Source of the DNA: Sphingobacteriales bacterium 44-15
GTDB taxonomy: Bacteria; Bacteroidota; Bacteroidia; Chitinophagales; Chitinophagaceae
Assembly (NCBI GenBank): GCA_001899685.1
Contig: MKWG01000043.1
Location: 453,942-517,941, forward strand
Reading direction: 5' to 3'
Length of the DNA: 64,000 bases
Each line of letters begins with the position of its first letter. The first letter of the stretch is position 1. The position numbers were made by a program, and so were the translations under genes. Of this stretch, positions 43,084 to 52,174 are shown piece by piece. The notes beneath the pieces were generated by a model. That model ran no database searches and was not told the origin of the DNA. It was given only the letters and a program-made list of their open reading frames with translations.

Positions 43084-43930
43084 GAACATTTCCGAAAGCC
43101 ACCGTTACCTGCGCGATGCATTGACAGCGTTATACGATCAGCGTGAAGCAGGTAACATAGCTGATATGGTCATGGAAAAGATCTCCGGGCTGAAACGAAT
43201 TGACCGGGTCCTGAACAAGGGTCATGAGCTGGACCCAGCGCAAACCCAATTGCTACATCGGTATGCCGACAACCTTTTGCAGCATCAGCCGGTGCAATAT
43301 GTGCTGCAGGAAGCATGGTTTTATGGTATGCGACTATACGTGGATGAGCGCGTATTGATACCCCGTCCTGAAACAGAAGAGCTGGCAGAATGGATCATTA
43401 AAGAAGAAATAAAAAAGACAACCATAATTGATATCGGTACCGGCAGCGGATGCATTGCCATTGCCCTGAAAAAAAATGTACCGGCAGCAGATATATGGGC
43501 TATAGATATCAGTGAGGCGGCCCTGGAAGTAGCCCAAAAGCACGCCGGGATGCAACACACTGATATTACGTTCCTCAAAGCGGATATACTACAGGAAGCC
43601 GCACAAAGCAGCCTGCCGCCATTCGATATCATTGTAAGCAACCCGCCGTATATCCCAGCTTCAGGAGAAAAAGAAATGAGCAAAAATGTAACACAATACG
43701 AACCCCATAATGCCTTATTTGTTCCCGACAATGACCCATTGATGTTTTACAGCGCGATCGCGGCATTTGCATCAGGCAATTTAAATGCCAACGGCCACGT
43801 ATATATGGAAATACATGAAGCGATGGGAGAAGCGGTAAAAGACATCTTTGAGAAGCACGGGCTGTCAGACATCATCATCCGCAAAGACCTGCAGGGAAAA
43901 GAGAGGATGATAAGAGCGGGGAAGCGGTAA
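43082..43930 (+). CDS. prmC: release factor glutamine methyltransferase
   Basis: The 282-residue cytoplasmic enzyme methylates the GGQ glutamine of class I release factors. The SAM-binding motif DIGTGSGCIA (about 117-126) and the catalytic NPPYIP (about 184-189) are intact, and the N-terminal substrate domain is normal. No ribosome-binding site exists because the bases before ATG 43082 are a pyrimidine-rich heptad tract. Downstream comes the heptad-like GTTTCAG/GCTGCAA stretch at 43933-43946 and then a terminator. Confidence 0.95.
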   Translation: MNISESHRYLRDALTALYDQREAGNIADMVMEKISGLKRIDRVLNKGHELDPAQTQLLHRYADNLLQHQPVQYVLQEAWFYGMRLYVDERVLIPRPETEELAEWIIKEEIKKTTIIDIGTGSGCIAIALKKNVPAADIWAIDISEAALEVAQKHAGMQHTDITFLKADILQEAAQSSLPPFDIIVSNPPYIPASGEKEMSKNVTQYEPHNALFVPDNDPLMFYSAIAAFASGNLNANGHVYMEIHEAMGEAVKDIFEKHGLSDIIIRKDLQGKERMIRAGKR

Positions 43931-43985
43931 GTTTCAGGCTGCAACCTCTGCCTGTTTTCCAAAGGTGCATTACTGAAAGATACTT

Positions 43986-44031
43986 ACAAACAAAAATCCT
44001 TCAGCTATAAGCCAAAGGATCTTTTGTTTGT
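43986..44031. terminator. bidirectional terminator between prmC and glnN
   Basis: ACAAACAAAAATCCTT (43986-44001) and AAGGATCTTTTGTTTGT (44015-44031) pair over 16 bases with a single bulged base. It sits between the converging prmC and glnN genes, 55 bases after prmC and 16 before the glnN stop. Confidence 0.8.
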
Positions 44032-44047
44032 AGTGAACGGACCGTGA

Positions 44048-46243
44048 TTATCTCAGGAATAACATTTCACGATATTTGGGCAACAGCCAATATTGATCGT
44101 CAACCAACAATTCCAGCTTATCAACATGATAACGGATCTTATCAAAGAAAGCATCTTTCACCTGGCTTTGGTAAGCTATGGCTTTGGTGCGGGTATCTGT
44201 CATCTTGTTTACCACTTTCCTGGCTTCAATCATCTTTTCCACTCCATCAGCTACCTGGCCAATATGTTCAGATATCTTTTCAAGGATCTGTAACTGGTTG
44301 GCGTAAGCAGATTCAGGGAGACCAAGCTCTTTCAGTCCTTTAATGTTATTGATAAGGATATTCTGGTACTTTACGGAACTGGGAAGGATATGGCTTGTAC
44401 AAAGCTCACCCATGATGCGGCTTTCGATCTGCACTTTCTTTATATATGCTTCCAGCTCAATTTCGTGACGTGCTTCCAGCTCAGTATGACTAAAAACGCC
44501 TGTTTCTTCGAACAGCTTTTTTGCCTTATCTGTTACCATTGCATCCAGGGCGATAGGCGTAGTTTTCAGGTTGGGCAACCCTCTTCTTTCTGCTTCATGA
44601 TGCCATTCTTCGCTATAGCCATCCCCTTCAAACAATACCTTTTCAGAGCTGGTAATATATTCCCTGATAACATGCATGATAGCGATCTCTTTTTTGTCTC
44701 CTTTTTCGATCAGGGCGTCTACTTCATTTTTGAAGTTGGTAAGCGTAGCTGCCATGATAGCGTTCAGTGTTGTCATCGGGATAGCGCAGTTGGCGGTAGA
44801 GCCTACTGCACGGAATTCAAATTTATTCCCGGTGAAGGCAAAAGGAGAAGTACGGTTGCGGTCTGTATTGTCCAGCAACAGTTCCGGGATATTTTTATGA
44901 ATATCAAGCTTCAGCAGAATTTCATCCTGTTCGCTAAAGTTATCACCTACTCTTGTTTTGATCTCACTGAGTACTTCGCTGAGATATTTACCTACGAATA
45001 CTGAAATAATAGCCGGTGGCGCTTCATTGGCGCCAAGGCGATGGTCATTACCTGCCGATGCGATAGAAGCGCGCAGAAGGTCTGCATAGTCATCCACAGC
45101 TTTTATTACATTCACAAAGAAAGTAAGGAACATCAGGTTGGTCTTGGGTGTTTTACCGGGAGCCAGCAGGTTTACACCTGTATCTGTAGACATGCTCCAG
45201 TTGTTGTGCTTGCCGCTTCCGTTGATGCCGGCAAAAGGTTTTTCGTGCAATAAAGTGGTAAGGTTATGGCGTCTTGCTATACGATTCATGATATCCATAA
45301 CCAGCATGTTGTGGTCTACGGCAAGATTGGCTTCTTCATAAATAGGCGCACATTCAAACTGTGCCGGCGCTACCTCATTGTGACGGGTTCTTAAAGGAAT
45401 ACCAAGCCGGTATGCAGCTTCTTCAAAATCTTTCATGAAGGCATAGATCCTCTCCGGTATAGACCCGAAATAATGATCTTCCAACTGCTGTCCTTTGGCA
45501 GGTGCATGCCCAAACACTGTGCGCCCGGTCATAGTAATATCAGGGCGTGCATTAGCTAATCCTGCGTCAATAACAAAATATTCCTGTTCCCATCCAAGCG
45601 TGGCAATTACTTTAGTGACATTCTTATCAAAATAATGACATACATCTACTGCGGCTTTGTTCAGCGCTTCGATAGACCGCAGCAACGGGGTTTTGGTATC
45701 AAGCGATTCCCCGGTATAGGAAACAAATATGGTAGGGATACAAAGTGTGTTGGCATCTCCGATATTCATAATAAAGATCGGGGAGGTAGGATCCCAGGCG
45801 GTATAACCTCTTGCTTCAAAAGTTGCCCGTAATCCTCCTGAAGGAAAAGAGGAGGCATCGGGTTCCTGCTGTATCAGCGCTGCTCCGTCAAATTCTTCTA
45901 TCGGTGTACCATCACCTTTTAATGTAAAAAAGGAATCATGCTTTTCGGCGGCAGTACCTGTCAAAGGCTGAAACCAGTGTGTAAAGTGAGTAACACCCTT
46001 GCTTTCTGCCCAATGTCTTAACCCTGCACCAATCTGGTTGCCCATGTTGCGGTCAATCTTCTTTCCCGTTTTAATAGATGCGACCAGGCTTTTATAAGCT
46101 TCGTCACTAAGATGCTCCCGCGCTGTTTTGAGAGTGAAGACATTCTCACCGAAAATTTTGGTTACCTTATCCGCTCCTTCTACGCTGATCTCTTTTCCGA
46201 GACCGGATAGATGATTGATTGCATTAAACCTAAGTGATTCCAT
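44048..46243 (-). CDS. glnN: glutamine synthetase type III
   Basis: The 731-residue protein is the large GSIII form typical of Bacteroidota, which makes glutamine from glutamate and ammonia with ATP. The catalytic domain carries LGWEQEYFVID (about 228-238), RHNEVAPAQFECAPIYEEANLAVDHN and the family's KPFAGINGSGKHNNWS. Length matches the family (about 700-730). It is preceded by a very AT-rich 169-base leader, and its 3' end shares a terminator with prmC. Confidence 0.96.
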   Translation of the reverse strand: MESLRFNAINHLSGLGKEISVEGADKVTKIFGENVFTLKTAREHLSDEAYKSLVASIKTGKKIDRNMGNQIGAGLRHWAESKGVTHFTHWFQPLTGTAAEKHDSFFTLKGDGTPIEEFDGAALIQQEPDASSFPSGGLRATFEARGYTAWDPTSPIFIMNIGDANTLCIPTIFVSYTGESLDTKTPLLRSIEALNKAAVDVCHYFDKNVTKVIATLGWEQEYFVIDAGLANARPDITMTGRTVFGHAPAKGQQLEDHYFGSIPERIYAFMKDFEEAAYRLGIPLRTRHNEVAPAQFECAPIYEEANLAVDHNMLVMDIMNRIARRHNLTTLLHEKPFAGINGSGKHNNWSMSTDTGVNLLAPGKTPKTNLMFLTFFVNVIKAVDDYADLLRASIASAGNDHRLGANEAPPAIISVFVGKYLSEVLSEIKTRVGDNFSEQDEILLKLDIHKNIPELLLDNTDRNRTSPFAFTGNKFEFRAVGSTANCAIPMTTLNAIMAATLTNFKNEVDALIEKGDKKEIAIMHVIREYITSSEKVLFEGDGYSEEWHHEAERRGLPNLKTTPIALDAMVTDKAKKLFEETGVFSHTELEARHEIELEAYIKKVQIESRIMGELCTSHILPSSVKYQNILINNIKGLKELGLPESAYANQLQILEKISEHIGQVADGVEKMIEARKVVNKMTDTRTKAIAYQSQVKDAFFDKIRYHVDKLELLVDDQYWLLPKYREMLFLR

Positions 46244-46412
46244 TTAATAAAATTTTAATATAATTGATTTTGTGTCGGGTTGGTAATTTTTTTTCAAAAT
46301 TATTGCTTTTTTTGAATAGAAAAACAATTTATCTAAAAAAAATTGCTATTGTCTCAAAGAAATAACTCTTTTTGTTGAAAATTAACAAGCATCTATTATA
46401 TGTAATTTATTT
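46244..46412. other. AT-rich glnN leader
   Basis: This gap is strongly AT-rich with repeated T and A runs, and must hold the glnN promoter (glnN reads leftward from 46243). No clean -7/-33 pair, regulator site or hairpin could be singled out. It contains no coding sequence and no heptad tract. Confidence 0.4.
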
Positions 46413-47687
46413 TTATTTAATTGTTGCTGCTTTGTTAATAGAACCAACAAAAGGCAATAAAAAGATCATGGTATAAAATGCCTTATAACGGATGATCGCG
46501 CCGGGAAACGGTACAATATAGCCGATAAGCAGCAAGCCGGAAAGAGAAAAAGAGCAGAGAAACAGATTAAATGGTTTTGCTAAATGGCTTACAGCATATT
46601 TATTCCTGGACAGGCTAAAAAATATAATACAAATGAATATAATATTCTCTCCGCACATCATAGCATGAAACGGTGAAGTGATCTCGGTAATATAAGGGCG
46701 GAAGAAAATATGATTGACAGCTTCAGGAAACACTTTTATATAGCTGATTAAAGTGGGTTCAAGAGACGTAAGCGGTAGCCTGGTACTTGCCTCAAGAGAT
46801 AAAAACTGGTGCTGCCTGCCTGCAAACTGCTGCGGCAGGTTGAAAGAAGAACTCCTTAATCCTGATAAAAAAAATACCAGGATGGTAACACCATAAACCA
46901 CTGCAAAGATCACCCAGTATCTCCTGTATATCTTCGATGTTATCCACCATGCTATTATTGCAGGAACGAATATAAGCGCATTGACATTCCGCATTAATAA
47001 AATACCGGCAAAGCTTACAACAGCAAGCAGCAGGGAAAGGGCTGCTTTTTTTCTTATACTATAATTATGTGCGCTGCTTATTAAAATACCAGTAAAATAT
47101 ATCATCAATCCGTCTTTGTCGATGGCGCTGTTCCAGAAAAGACAGGATGGCCAAAAGAATATCAGCAGGTAAATCCATCCATTATTTCCCGGCAGATGAT
47201 AAACGGCTACTCTATAAATAAGATAAAGCCCCCAAAACGAAAAGGCATTGAAGAGAATAACATCAATATAATAATTGCCATTGCTGAATACATTCAGCAT
47301 GCCAAGTAGTTTGATCAGTATATTTTCACCGGCATTGCTCCAGAATGCATCATCGGAAGTCGAAAAAAGACCGGTAAAATGGCGAAAATCGCTGTTGATC
47401 GAGAAAAAATGCGCAGGGTCATGTATAAGATCATGATAATCACCGAGCGATTCTTTGAAATATACCCAACTGTCGCTTATGGTATAATAGTGGGAATATA
47501 TATACCCGTATACCATACCCGCCGCTGCTTTTGCAAGGAAAGCTATGGCAATCCATTGCCAGGGAAGAAGATTCCCCTTTTTACGGTTGACGCGGCAGAA
47601 TATGAAAATGAGCATCCCCGCATACAGGGCAGCCAGTAAGATATACAATGTTTTTTGCAATACAGTAGATATAAGTATGACAGGCAA
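46413..47687 (-). CDS. polytopic membrane protein, possible glycosyltransferase or polysaccharide protein
   Basis: The 424-residue protein has about ten membrane segments. A luminal loop near residues 72-115 is rich in Asp, Ser and Phe (DSWVYFKESLGDYHD), and IDKDG follows a membrane helix at about 205. This looks like the membrane proteins in polysaccharide clusters that act as GT-C-type transferases or polymerases, but no signature is certain. The divergent neighbour is a GT4 glycosyltransferase, which supports a glycan role. Confidence 0.6.
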   Translation of the reverse strand: MPVILISTVLQKTLYILLAALYAGMLIFIFCRVNRKKGNLLPWQWIAIAFLAKAAAGMVYGYIYSHYYTISDSWVYFKESLGDYHDLIHDPAHFFSINSDFRHFTGLFSTSDDAFWSNAGENILIKLLGMLNVFSNGNYYIDVILFNAFSFWGLYLIYRVAVYHLPGNNGWIYLLIFFWPSCLFWNSAIDKDGLMIYFTGILISSAHNYSIRKKAALSLLLAVVSFAGILLMRNVNALIFVPAIIAWWITSKIYRRYWVIFAVVYGVTILVFFLSGLRSSSFNLPQQFAGRQHQFLSLEASTRLPLTSLEPTLISYIKVFPEAVNHIFFRPYITEITSPFHAMMCGENIIFICIIFFSLSRNKYAVSHLAKPFNLFLCSFSLSGLLLIGYIVPFPGAIIRYKAFYTMIFLLPFVGSINKAATIK

Positions 47688-47747
47688 ATATCAGAGTATT
47701 TAGAATAAATTTTCAATGTTTTGGTATGAACGCTTATTTTTATTGAT

Positions 47748-48914
47748 ATGCCCAAAATATTAATAGGAGTATCCAGTTCGTACTGCGCCAGTTTCCTTAA
47801 AGGCCAGGTAGCATTTTTGGTAGCGAATGGTTTCAAAGTAGTTATTGTAAGCGCTCCGGGGGAAGAGATCAGCATGCTGGCAAAAAAAGAGAATGCCGAA
47901 CTTATCACGGTTCCGTTCACTAAAAAAATATCTCCTTTTACAGATCTTGTACAATTGCTTCGTATTATTCGTATCATCCGCAGGGAAAAGCCTGATATAA
48001 TCAATGCAGGCAATCCCAAGTCAGGCTTTTTAATCATGCTTGCCTGCCGGCTTACCGGGTTCAGGCACACGGTCTTTACTTTGCATGGCCTGTTGTCAGA
48101 CAATAAGAAAGGACTGCTCCGGAGCATTATTACCCTTACCGAGAAAATATCCTGCCGTATCCCCGGGGTAGTAGTGGTAGTCAGTCATTCGCTGAAAGCA
48201 CACGCCATTCAAAGAAAGATCCTTGATCCCGCTAAAGCCGTTGTAATTGCAAAAGGAAGCAGTAATGGTATTGACCTTGCTTTATTTTCAAAAACCGATG
48301 AGCTGGAGAGCCAGGCAAAAGAGCTGAAGAAAAAATTCGGGTTGACAGATAAAAATACCGTGATAGGGTTTATCGGCAGGCTGTCGAAAGATAAAGGGAT
48401 AGACATATTGTTCAGCGCTTTTAATGTTTTGGTAAATAAATACCCTATGCTGAGATTGGTTATTGCAGGTCCTTTAATACCGGAGCATCCTTTTTCTCCC
48501 CGGTATCTCGACCAGTTATACCATGATGAAAGAGTCATTTATTTGGGAAAGCTGCTTGACGTAAGACCTGTTTACGGGATGATTGATATGCTGGTATTGC
48601 CTTCCTACCGCGAGGGGTTTCCGAATGTGCTGATTGAGGCGGCTGCAATGGAACTGCCTGTGATCGCAACCGACATTGCAGGTTGTAAAGATGCGGTGCT
48701 GCAACATGCAAGCGGTGAGCTTTTTACCAAAGGAAATGCCGAGCAGTTAGCCGCCGCTATAGTGAAGCTGACAGATGACCCTGGTTTGCGGAGACAATAC
48801 GGGTCAGCCGGGAGAGCATTCGTGGAAGAAAATTTCGCCGGTGAAAAAATATGGGAGGGACAGTTGGGGTTATACAGGGAGATGCTTGAGGAAGTGGTAA
48901 GTGATAAGTGGTAA
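47748..48914 (+). CDS. glycosyltransferase family 4 (GT-B fold)
   Basis: The 388-residue protein has the two Rossmann-like domains of GT4 enzymes. The donor-binding part is clear: VIGFIGRLSKDKGIDIL (about 201-217), VIYLGKLLDVRPVYGMIDMLVLPSYREGFPNVLIEAAAMELPV. The EGFPNVLIEA stretch contains the paired glutamates of the EX7E motif. It probably adds a sugar from a nucleotide donor to a lipid carrier or surface glycan. Its last residues, VVSDKW, and the TAA stop are encoded by heptad units, so the true ancestral C-terminus may have been different. Confidence 0.88.
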   Translation: MPKILIGVSSSYCASFLKGQVAFLVANGFKVVIVSAPGEEISMLAKKENAELITVPFTKKISPFTDLVQLLRIIRIIRREKPDIINAGNPKSGFLIMLACRLTGFRHTVFTLHGLLSDNKKGLLRSIITLTEKISCRIPGVVVVVSHSLKAHAIQRKILDPAKAVVIAKGSSNGIDLALFSKTDELESQAKELKKKFGLTDKNTVIGFIGRLSKDKGIDILFSAFNVLVNKYPMLRLVIAGPLIPEHPFSPRYLDQLYHDERVIYLGKLLDVRPVYGMIDMLVLPSYREGFPNVLIEAAAMELPVIATDIAGCKDAVLQHASGELFTKGNAEQLAAAIVKLTDDPGLRRQYGSAGRAFVEENFAGEKIWEGQLGLYREMLEEVVSDKW

Positions 48915-48984
48915 GTGATAAGGAGGTGCAGGTTACAGGTTTTCACTTCTCACCTTTCACATCTCACGTTATTCACTATTCCCT
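48894..48984. repeat. heptad tract of thirteen unbroken units spanning two gene ends
   Basis: From 48894 every 7 bases is a unit: GTGGTAA, GTGATAA, GTGGTAA, GTGATAA, then GGAGGTG, CAGGTTA, CAGGTTT, then the opposite-strand units TCACTTC, TCACCTT, TCACATC, TCACGTT, ATTCACT and ATTCCCT. The first 21 bases are inside the GT4 coding sequence, and the last 16 are inside the converging gene at 48969-49901. Confidence 0.9.
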
Positions 48985-49901
48985 CCCACTCCCCTCATCT
49001 CAGGAAATTTTTCCTGCAGGAAATCCAATACTCCCGATCGTTCAATCTGGTTGTTCCATGTATAATGCTGTAATTCCGGCCGGACATAATGGAAGTCGTT
49101 AATATTATCCCAGGTAAAGTTTTGCAGATTATCCGACAGGTAAAAATATTCTCCCCCGTTTTTTTTCTGAAAATCCCTGATCCACGCATAGTCGGATGAA
49201 ATGATCTTTGCACCGCAGGCGGTATAGTCTATGAACTTTGCGGATACCTGCTGATTATAAGGCAGCTTGTCCGGCATGAAGTTTATTGCAAACCGGCTTT
49301 GCCTGATATAGCCGTATACTTCGGCATAGGGAACCGGACCTTTAAAAATAATATTAGGATAGTTCTTCAGTGCTTCGGCAACAGCCTGGTAATTTTTGCT
49401 GAGTACCAGTAATGTTTTGTCCCGCATGTTTCCCGTGGTGAAGTTGCCGAACAATGTGGAAAGTTCTCTTTGCTTATCTACGGAACCAACATAAATAAAG
49501 TCATATTTTTTATCGGCGCCTGTATGCATCTCCCGGCCATCCATGACACCATGGCTGCGGTATCCGAAGGGTATATTATCCCTGAAATTAAATTGTTCTT
49601 TTACATATTCGCTGTAGAAAAGCCTGTAGTCGGGCCGGCAGTTGAGCGCTTTTTTCAACCGGTTTTTCAGGGAGGCAAATGGTGGTACTGAGGCTGATGC
49701 ATATTCATGTATAGTAATTGCATTGTTATTCCTTCGTCTGTGCATGCCCATAAAATACCATTCCACATCGGACTGTACATGGTGCCTTGTTGTTGTAAAA
49801 ACCATCTTGGTGTGAACGCAGGGATATCGCGAAAAGAATGATATATAGGCATCGATCTCAGGCAGAATAGCGTTATCTCCGGTGATAAACAAAATAGTCA
49901 T
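48969..49901 (-). CDS. GT-B-like glycosyltransferase, family not assigned
   Basis: The 310-residue protein has a C-terminal half with the pattern of GT-B transferases that bind nucleotide sugars: DFIYVGSVDKQREL (about 134-147), NIIFKGPVPYAEVYGYIRQSRFAINFMPDK and SAKFIDYTACGAKIISSD. The N-terminal half is less conserved. It probably acts with the adjacent GT4 and membrane protein in surface glycan synthesis. The last residues (GNSE) and the TAA stop come from heptad units. A second tract lies just before its start codon. Confidence 0.65.
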   Translation of the reverse strand: MTILFITGDNAILPEIDAYISFFSRYPCVHTKMVFTTTRHHVQSDVEWYFMGMHRRRNNNAITIHEYASASVPPFASLKNRLKKALNCRPDYRLFYSEYVKEQFNFRDNIPFGYRSHGVMDGREMHTGADKKYDFIYVGSVDKQRELSTLFGNFTTGNMRDKTLLVLSKNYQAVAEALKNYPNIIFKGPVPYAEVYGYIRQSRFAINFMPDKLPYNQQVSAKFIDYTACGAKIISSDYAWIRDFQKKNGGEYFYLSDNLQNFTWDNINDFHYVRPELQHYTWNNQIERSGVLDFLQEKFPEMRGVGGNSE

Positions 49902-49910
49902 GGGCTGTAA

Positions 49911-49973
49911 AGTTACAGGTTTTAGGGATGAGGGGATAAGGCGTAAGGGATAAGGAGCAAGGTGTAAGGAACA
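49911..49973 (+). repeat. heptad tract upstream of the GT-B gene
   Basis: Two hinge-type units (AGTTACA, GGTTTTA) are followed from 49925 by seven units in exact phase (GGGATGA, GGGGATA, AGGCGTA, AGGGATA, AGGAGCA, AGGTGTA, AGGAACA). It begins 9 bases before the start codon of the leftward GT-B gene. Confidence 0.8.
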
Positions 49974-50009
49974 AATCTCATCGGCTAAAATAGTTACAGG
50001 TTGCGGGTT

Positions 50010-50065
50010 TCACGTTTGTCGTCTCACGTTTGTCGTCTCACGTTTATCGTCTCACATTTATCGTC
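50010..50065 (-). repeat. heptad tract with 14-base superunits
   Basis: Four copies of a 14-base unit (TCACGTTTGTCGTC twice, then two one- or two-base variants) run without gaps. Each is two heptads. It lies 96 bases downstream of the sialidase-like gene and has the GTGA strand in that gene's sense direction. Confidence 0.9.
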
Positions 50066-50161
50066 TATCCTTTCCTGTTTCCCGAAACTCACAACACTCT
50101 TCGAAAAGCGAGGGCTGTGTATAGATCTCATTCCCCTGGGGAAGGCCGGGATGGGCTGTAC

Positions 50162-52030
50162 TTATTTCAGTTGTACATCATCTATATAAAATACTGCTTT
50201 TTCCACACGCTCATCTGCACCCGGGAGGGGCGGCGCCGGCGTTTCATTAGGCGTGGTACGCGATGGAAGATCGCGGTATGATCCTGTGCGGAAGGATATG
50301 CGCTCTACAGATCGTACTGCTTCCGCTAAAGGTGCTTTCGTAATAACATGCTCGCCGTTTACCCACGCATCGTATGAGCCTCCGTTCAGGGTAGCCTTCA
50401 CCGTTATGTGAAAATCATACCATTTTTGTGCAGTATAGCTTTTCACTGCTTTTTCCTTTCCCCCGTCGTTCATCATTATCATCCCTTTATTATTCAGCAC
50501 CAGCCTTACCGGGCGGTTGCCATACTGGTCAGTTATATCTACAGAAAGCTGTCCGGATACATTTTGATCAACATATACCCGGAACCTGAGATCGGCATTT
50601 GAAGTTTCCCGGAATACCCGTACTGCTCTTGCATAATCGTAAGGATCTTCATCCCGGAGTTGCAATACGTTGTTGGCTGTGCCCTTAAAAGTGCTGACCG
50701 TAACCGGCGCCCATTTCGGTGAATAGGTATTCCAGTCAGGGATCCTGCCGCCGGGAGTAAGATGATCAAAATTATCATTTACAGGTTGCTCTGTTTTAAA
50801 GGTAACGGGCACCTGTATCCTGCTGATCCATATATCCTCTTTATTCATGCTGTAAGCAAGCCACATATCATCACCGGGAGGATTGCCATTACCTTCCACA
50901 ATCCCACGCATATAGCATGGTCCGAAATCTTTCCAGCGCCCGTAAAAGCGCCGCGGTGGCACTTCGCCCTGTACCAGCAGCATATTATCGAAGATAATGC
51001 CGTCGTCGCCGGTAACAATGATCAATGGATAGCGGTATTCTGAATTTTCGATCGGGTTGTAGCACATGGCATACCTGCCATCTTCAATACGCTGTCCCCA
51101 GTTTTTGCCCCCCGACATCAACAGCGTAGGCATTTTAACAGGATAGGAAAAAGTTTTCCCTTCGTCAGCCGACAGGGCAGCTTTTGATTCTTTCCACAAC
51201 ATTACCACTTTACCGTCTTTACGGTGAAAATAAGAGAGCGCGGAAAGATGATCGCCATCCCTGTTGCCGGCATATAAGGTATCGCTTTCATCATCCTCAT
51301 CGCGCCATTGCAGGGTTTTAAGGCGATCATTCAACAGCGCATTACATGCAGCTACAAATCCTGTATCACCCGATGTGGAATAAAAGGGATAGGCAGTATT
51401 GGAAGCATTCCATTGGGAATGGCTTTCGTATTTAATGAAATATATGGGACCAAAGCTGCCATCCTTATATATTTCCCTTACAACTCTTCCGATACCGCCT
51501 TCCTGGAAGGGATCTTCGGTATGACCATAAAATGCAAGCGTGAGTAAACGACCGCCGGGAGCTACATAAAATCCCATCCGCTGGTGCATCATATACCCGT
51601 GGTATCCTGCAGGTATTTTTACGCCGGGAGGCGCTTTGTAAGGCGGGAAAATAATTTTGGGATCGCTCCAGTGCCGTCCGTCACGTGAGGTTGCCAGCAG
51701 CGTTTGTCCGGGAGCGATATGCTCATCTACAGGATTGCTCAGGTATTGCAGGTAAAAATTCCCGTTCCAGTAAGCCAGGTTCGGTGCATGATTATAAGTC
51801 CAGCCTGAATCGGCATCAATGCCTCCATGCTTCCTGTTGGCACGCATTACCTGTATGCTTTCCGTGCCTGTGGCCCACCGGAGCCTGCCTTCATGAACCG
51901 AAGGATCAATAGTGACACCACCAACATATCTTACCGGTTCCTCACCCGTGCCTGTCTGGGCTTTTATACCTCTATATTCTACTGATACAATCAGCAGGAC
52001 AATACAAAAAACAGTTTTTTGTGATCGCAT
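50162..52030 (-). CDS. secreted sialidase/BNR-fold protein with C-terminal lectin-like domain
   Basis: The 622-residue protein has a signal peptide (cut near IKAQ, residue 25), a five- or six-bladed propeller region (about 60-420) with blade motifs such as SRDGRHWSDPKIIFPPYK and LSADEGKTFSYPVKMP, and a C-terminal concanavalin-like beta-sandwich (about 430-622; RFRVYVDQNVSGQLSVDITD, YDFHITVKATLNGG). It resembles secreted exo-sialidase-type proteins of Bacteroidota. A canonical Arg triad could not be verified by eye, so the substrate is unknown. Confidence 0.65.
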   Translation of the reverse strand: MRSQKTVFCIVLLIVSVEYRGIKAQTGTGEEPVRYVGGVTIDPSVHEGRLRWATGTESIQVMRANRKHGGIDADSGWTYNHAPNLAYWNGNFYLQYLSNPVDEHIAPGQTLLATSRDGRHWSDPKIIFPPYKAPPGVKIPAGYHGYMMHQRMGFYVAPGGRLLTLAFYGHTEDPFQEGGIGRVVREIYKDGSFGPIYFIKYESHSQWNASNTAYPFYSTSGDTGFVAACNALLNDRLKTLQWRDEDDESDTLYAGNRDGDHLSALSYFHRKDGKVVMLWKESKAALSADEGKTFSYPVKMPTLLMSGGKNWGQRIEDGRYAMCYNPIENSEYRYPLIIVTGDDGIIFDNMLLVQGEVPPRRFYGRWKDFGPCYMRGIVEGNGNPPGDDMWLAYSMNKEDIWISRIQVPVTFKTEQPVNDNFDHLTPGGRIPDWNTYSPKWAPVTVSTFKGTANNVLQLRDEDPYDYARAVRVFRETSNADLRFRVYVDQNVSGQLSVDITDQYGNRPVRLVLNNKGMIMMNDGGKEKAVKSYTAQKWYDFHITVKATLNGGSYDAWVNGEHVITKAPLAEAVRSVERISFRTGSYRDLPSRTTPNETPAPPLPGADERVEKAVFYIDDVQLK

Positions 52031-52073
52031 GGCTTTACTTTTGTCTGAGAGAGGTTAAATATAGTGTATTCAG

Positions 52074-52174
52074 GTGAGGGAATGGTGAAAAGTGAATGGT
52101 GAATGATAGACGTTGAACGTGAGATGATAAACGTGAGACGTGAAACCACCTGAAACTTGTAACCTGAAATCTTT
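52074..52174 (+). repeat. heptad tract ending at a start codon
   Basis: GTGAATG-type units at 52085-52104 pass through a single 6-base unit (GTGAAT) into GTGAGAC/GTGAAAC-type units (52105-52146) and then into hinge-type units CACCTGA, AACTTGT, AACCTGA and AATCTTT. The 7-base phase is unbroken from 52105 to the ATG at 52175. Confidence 0.85.

Noticed and set aside
50010-50065. CRISPR array
   Set aside because: The four tandem 14-base units have no spacers and no cas gene is present.
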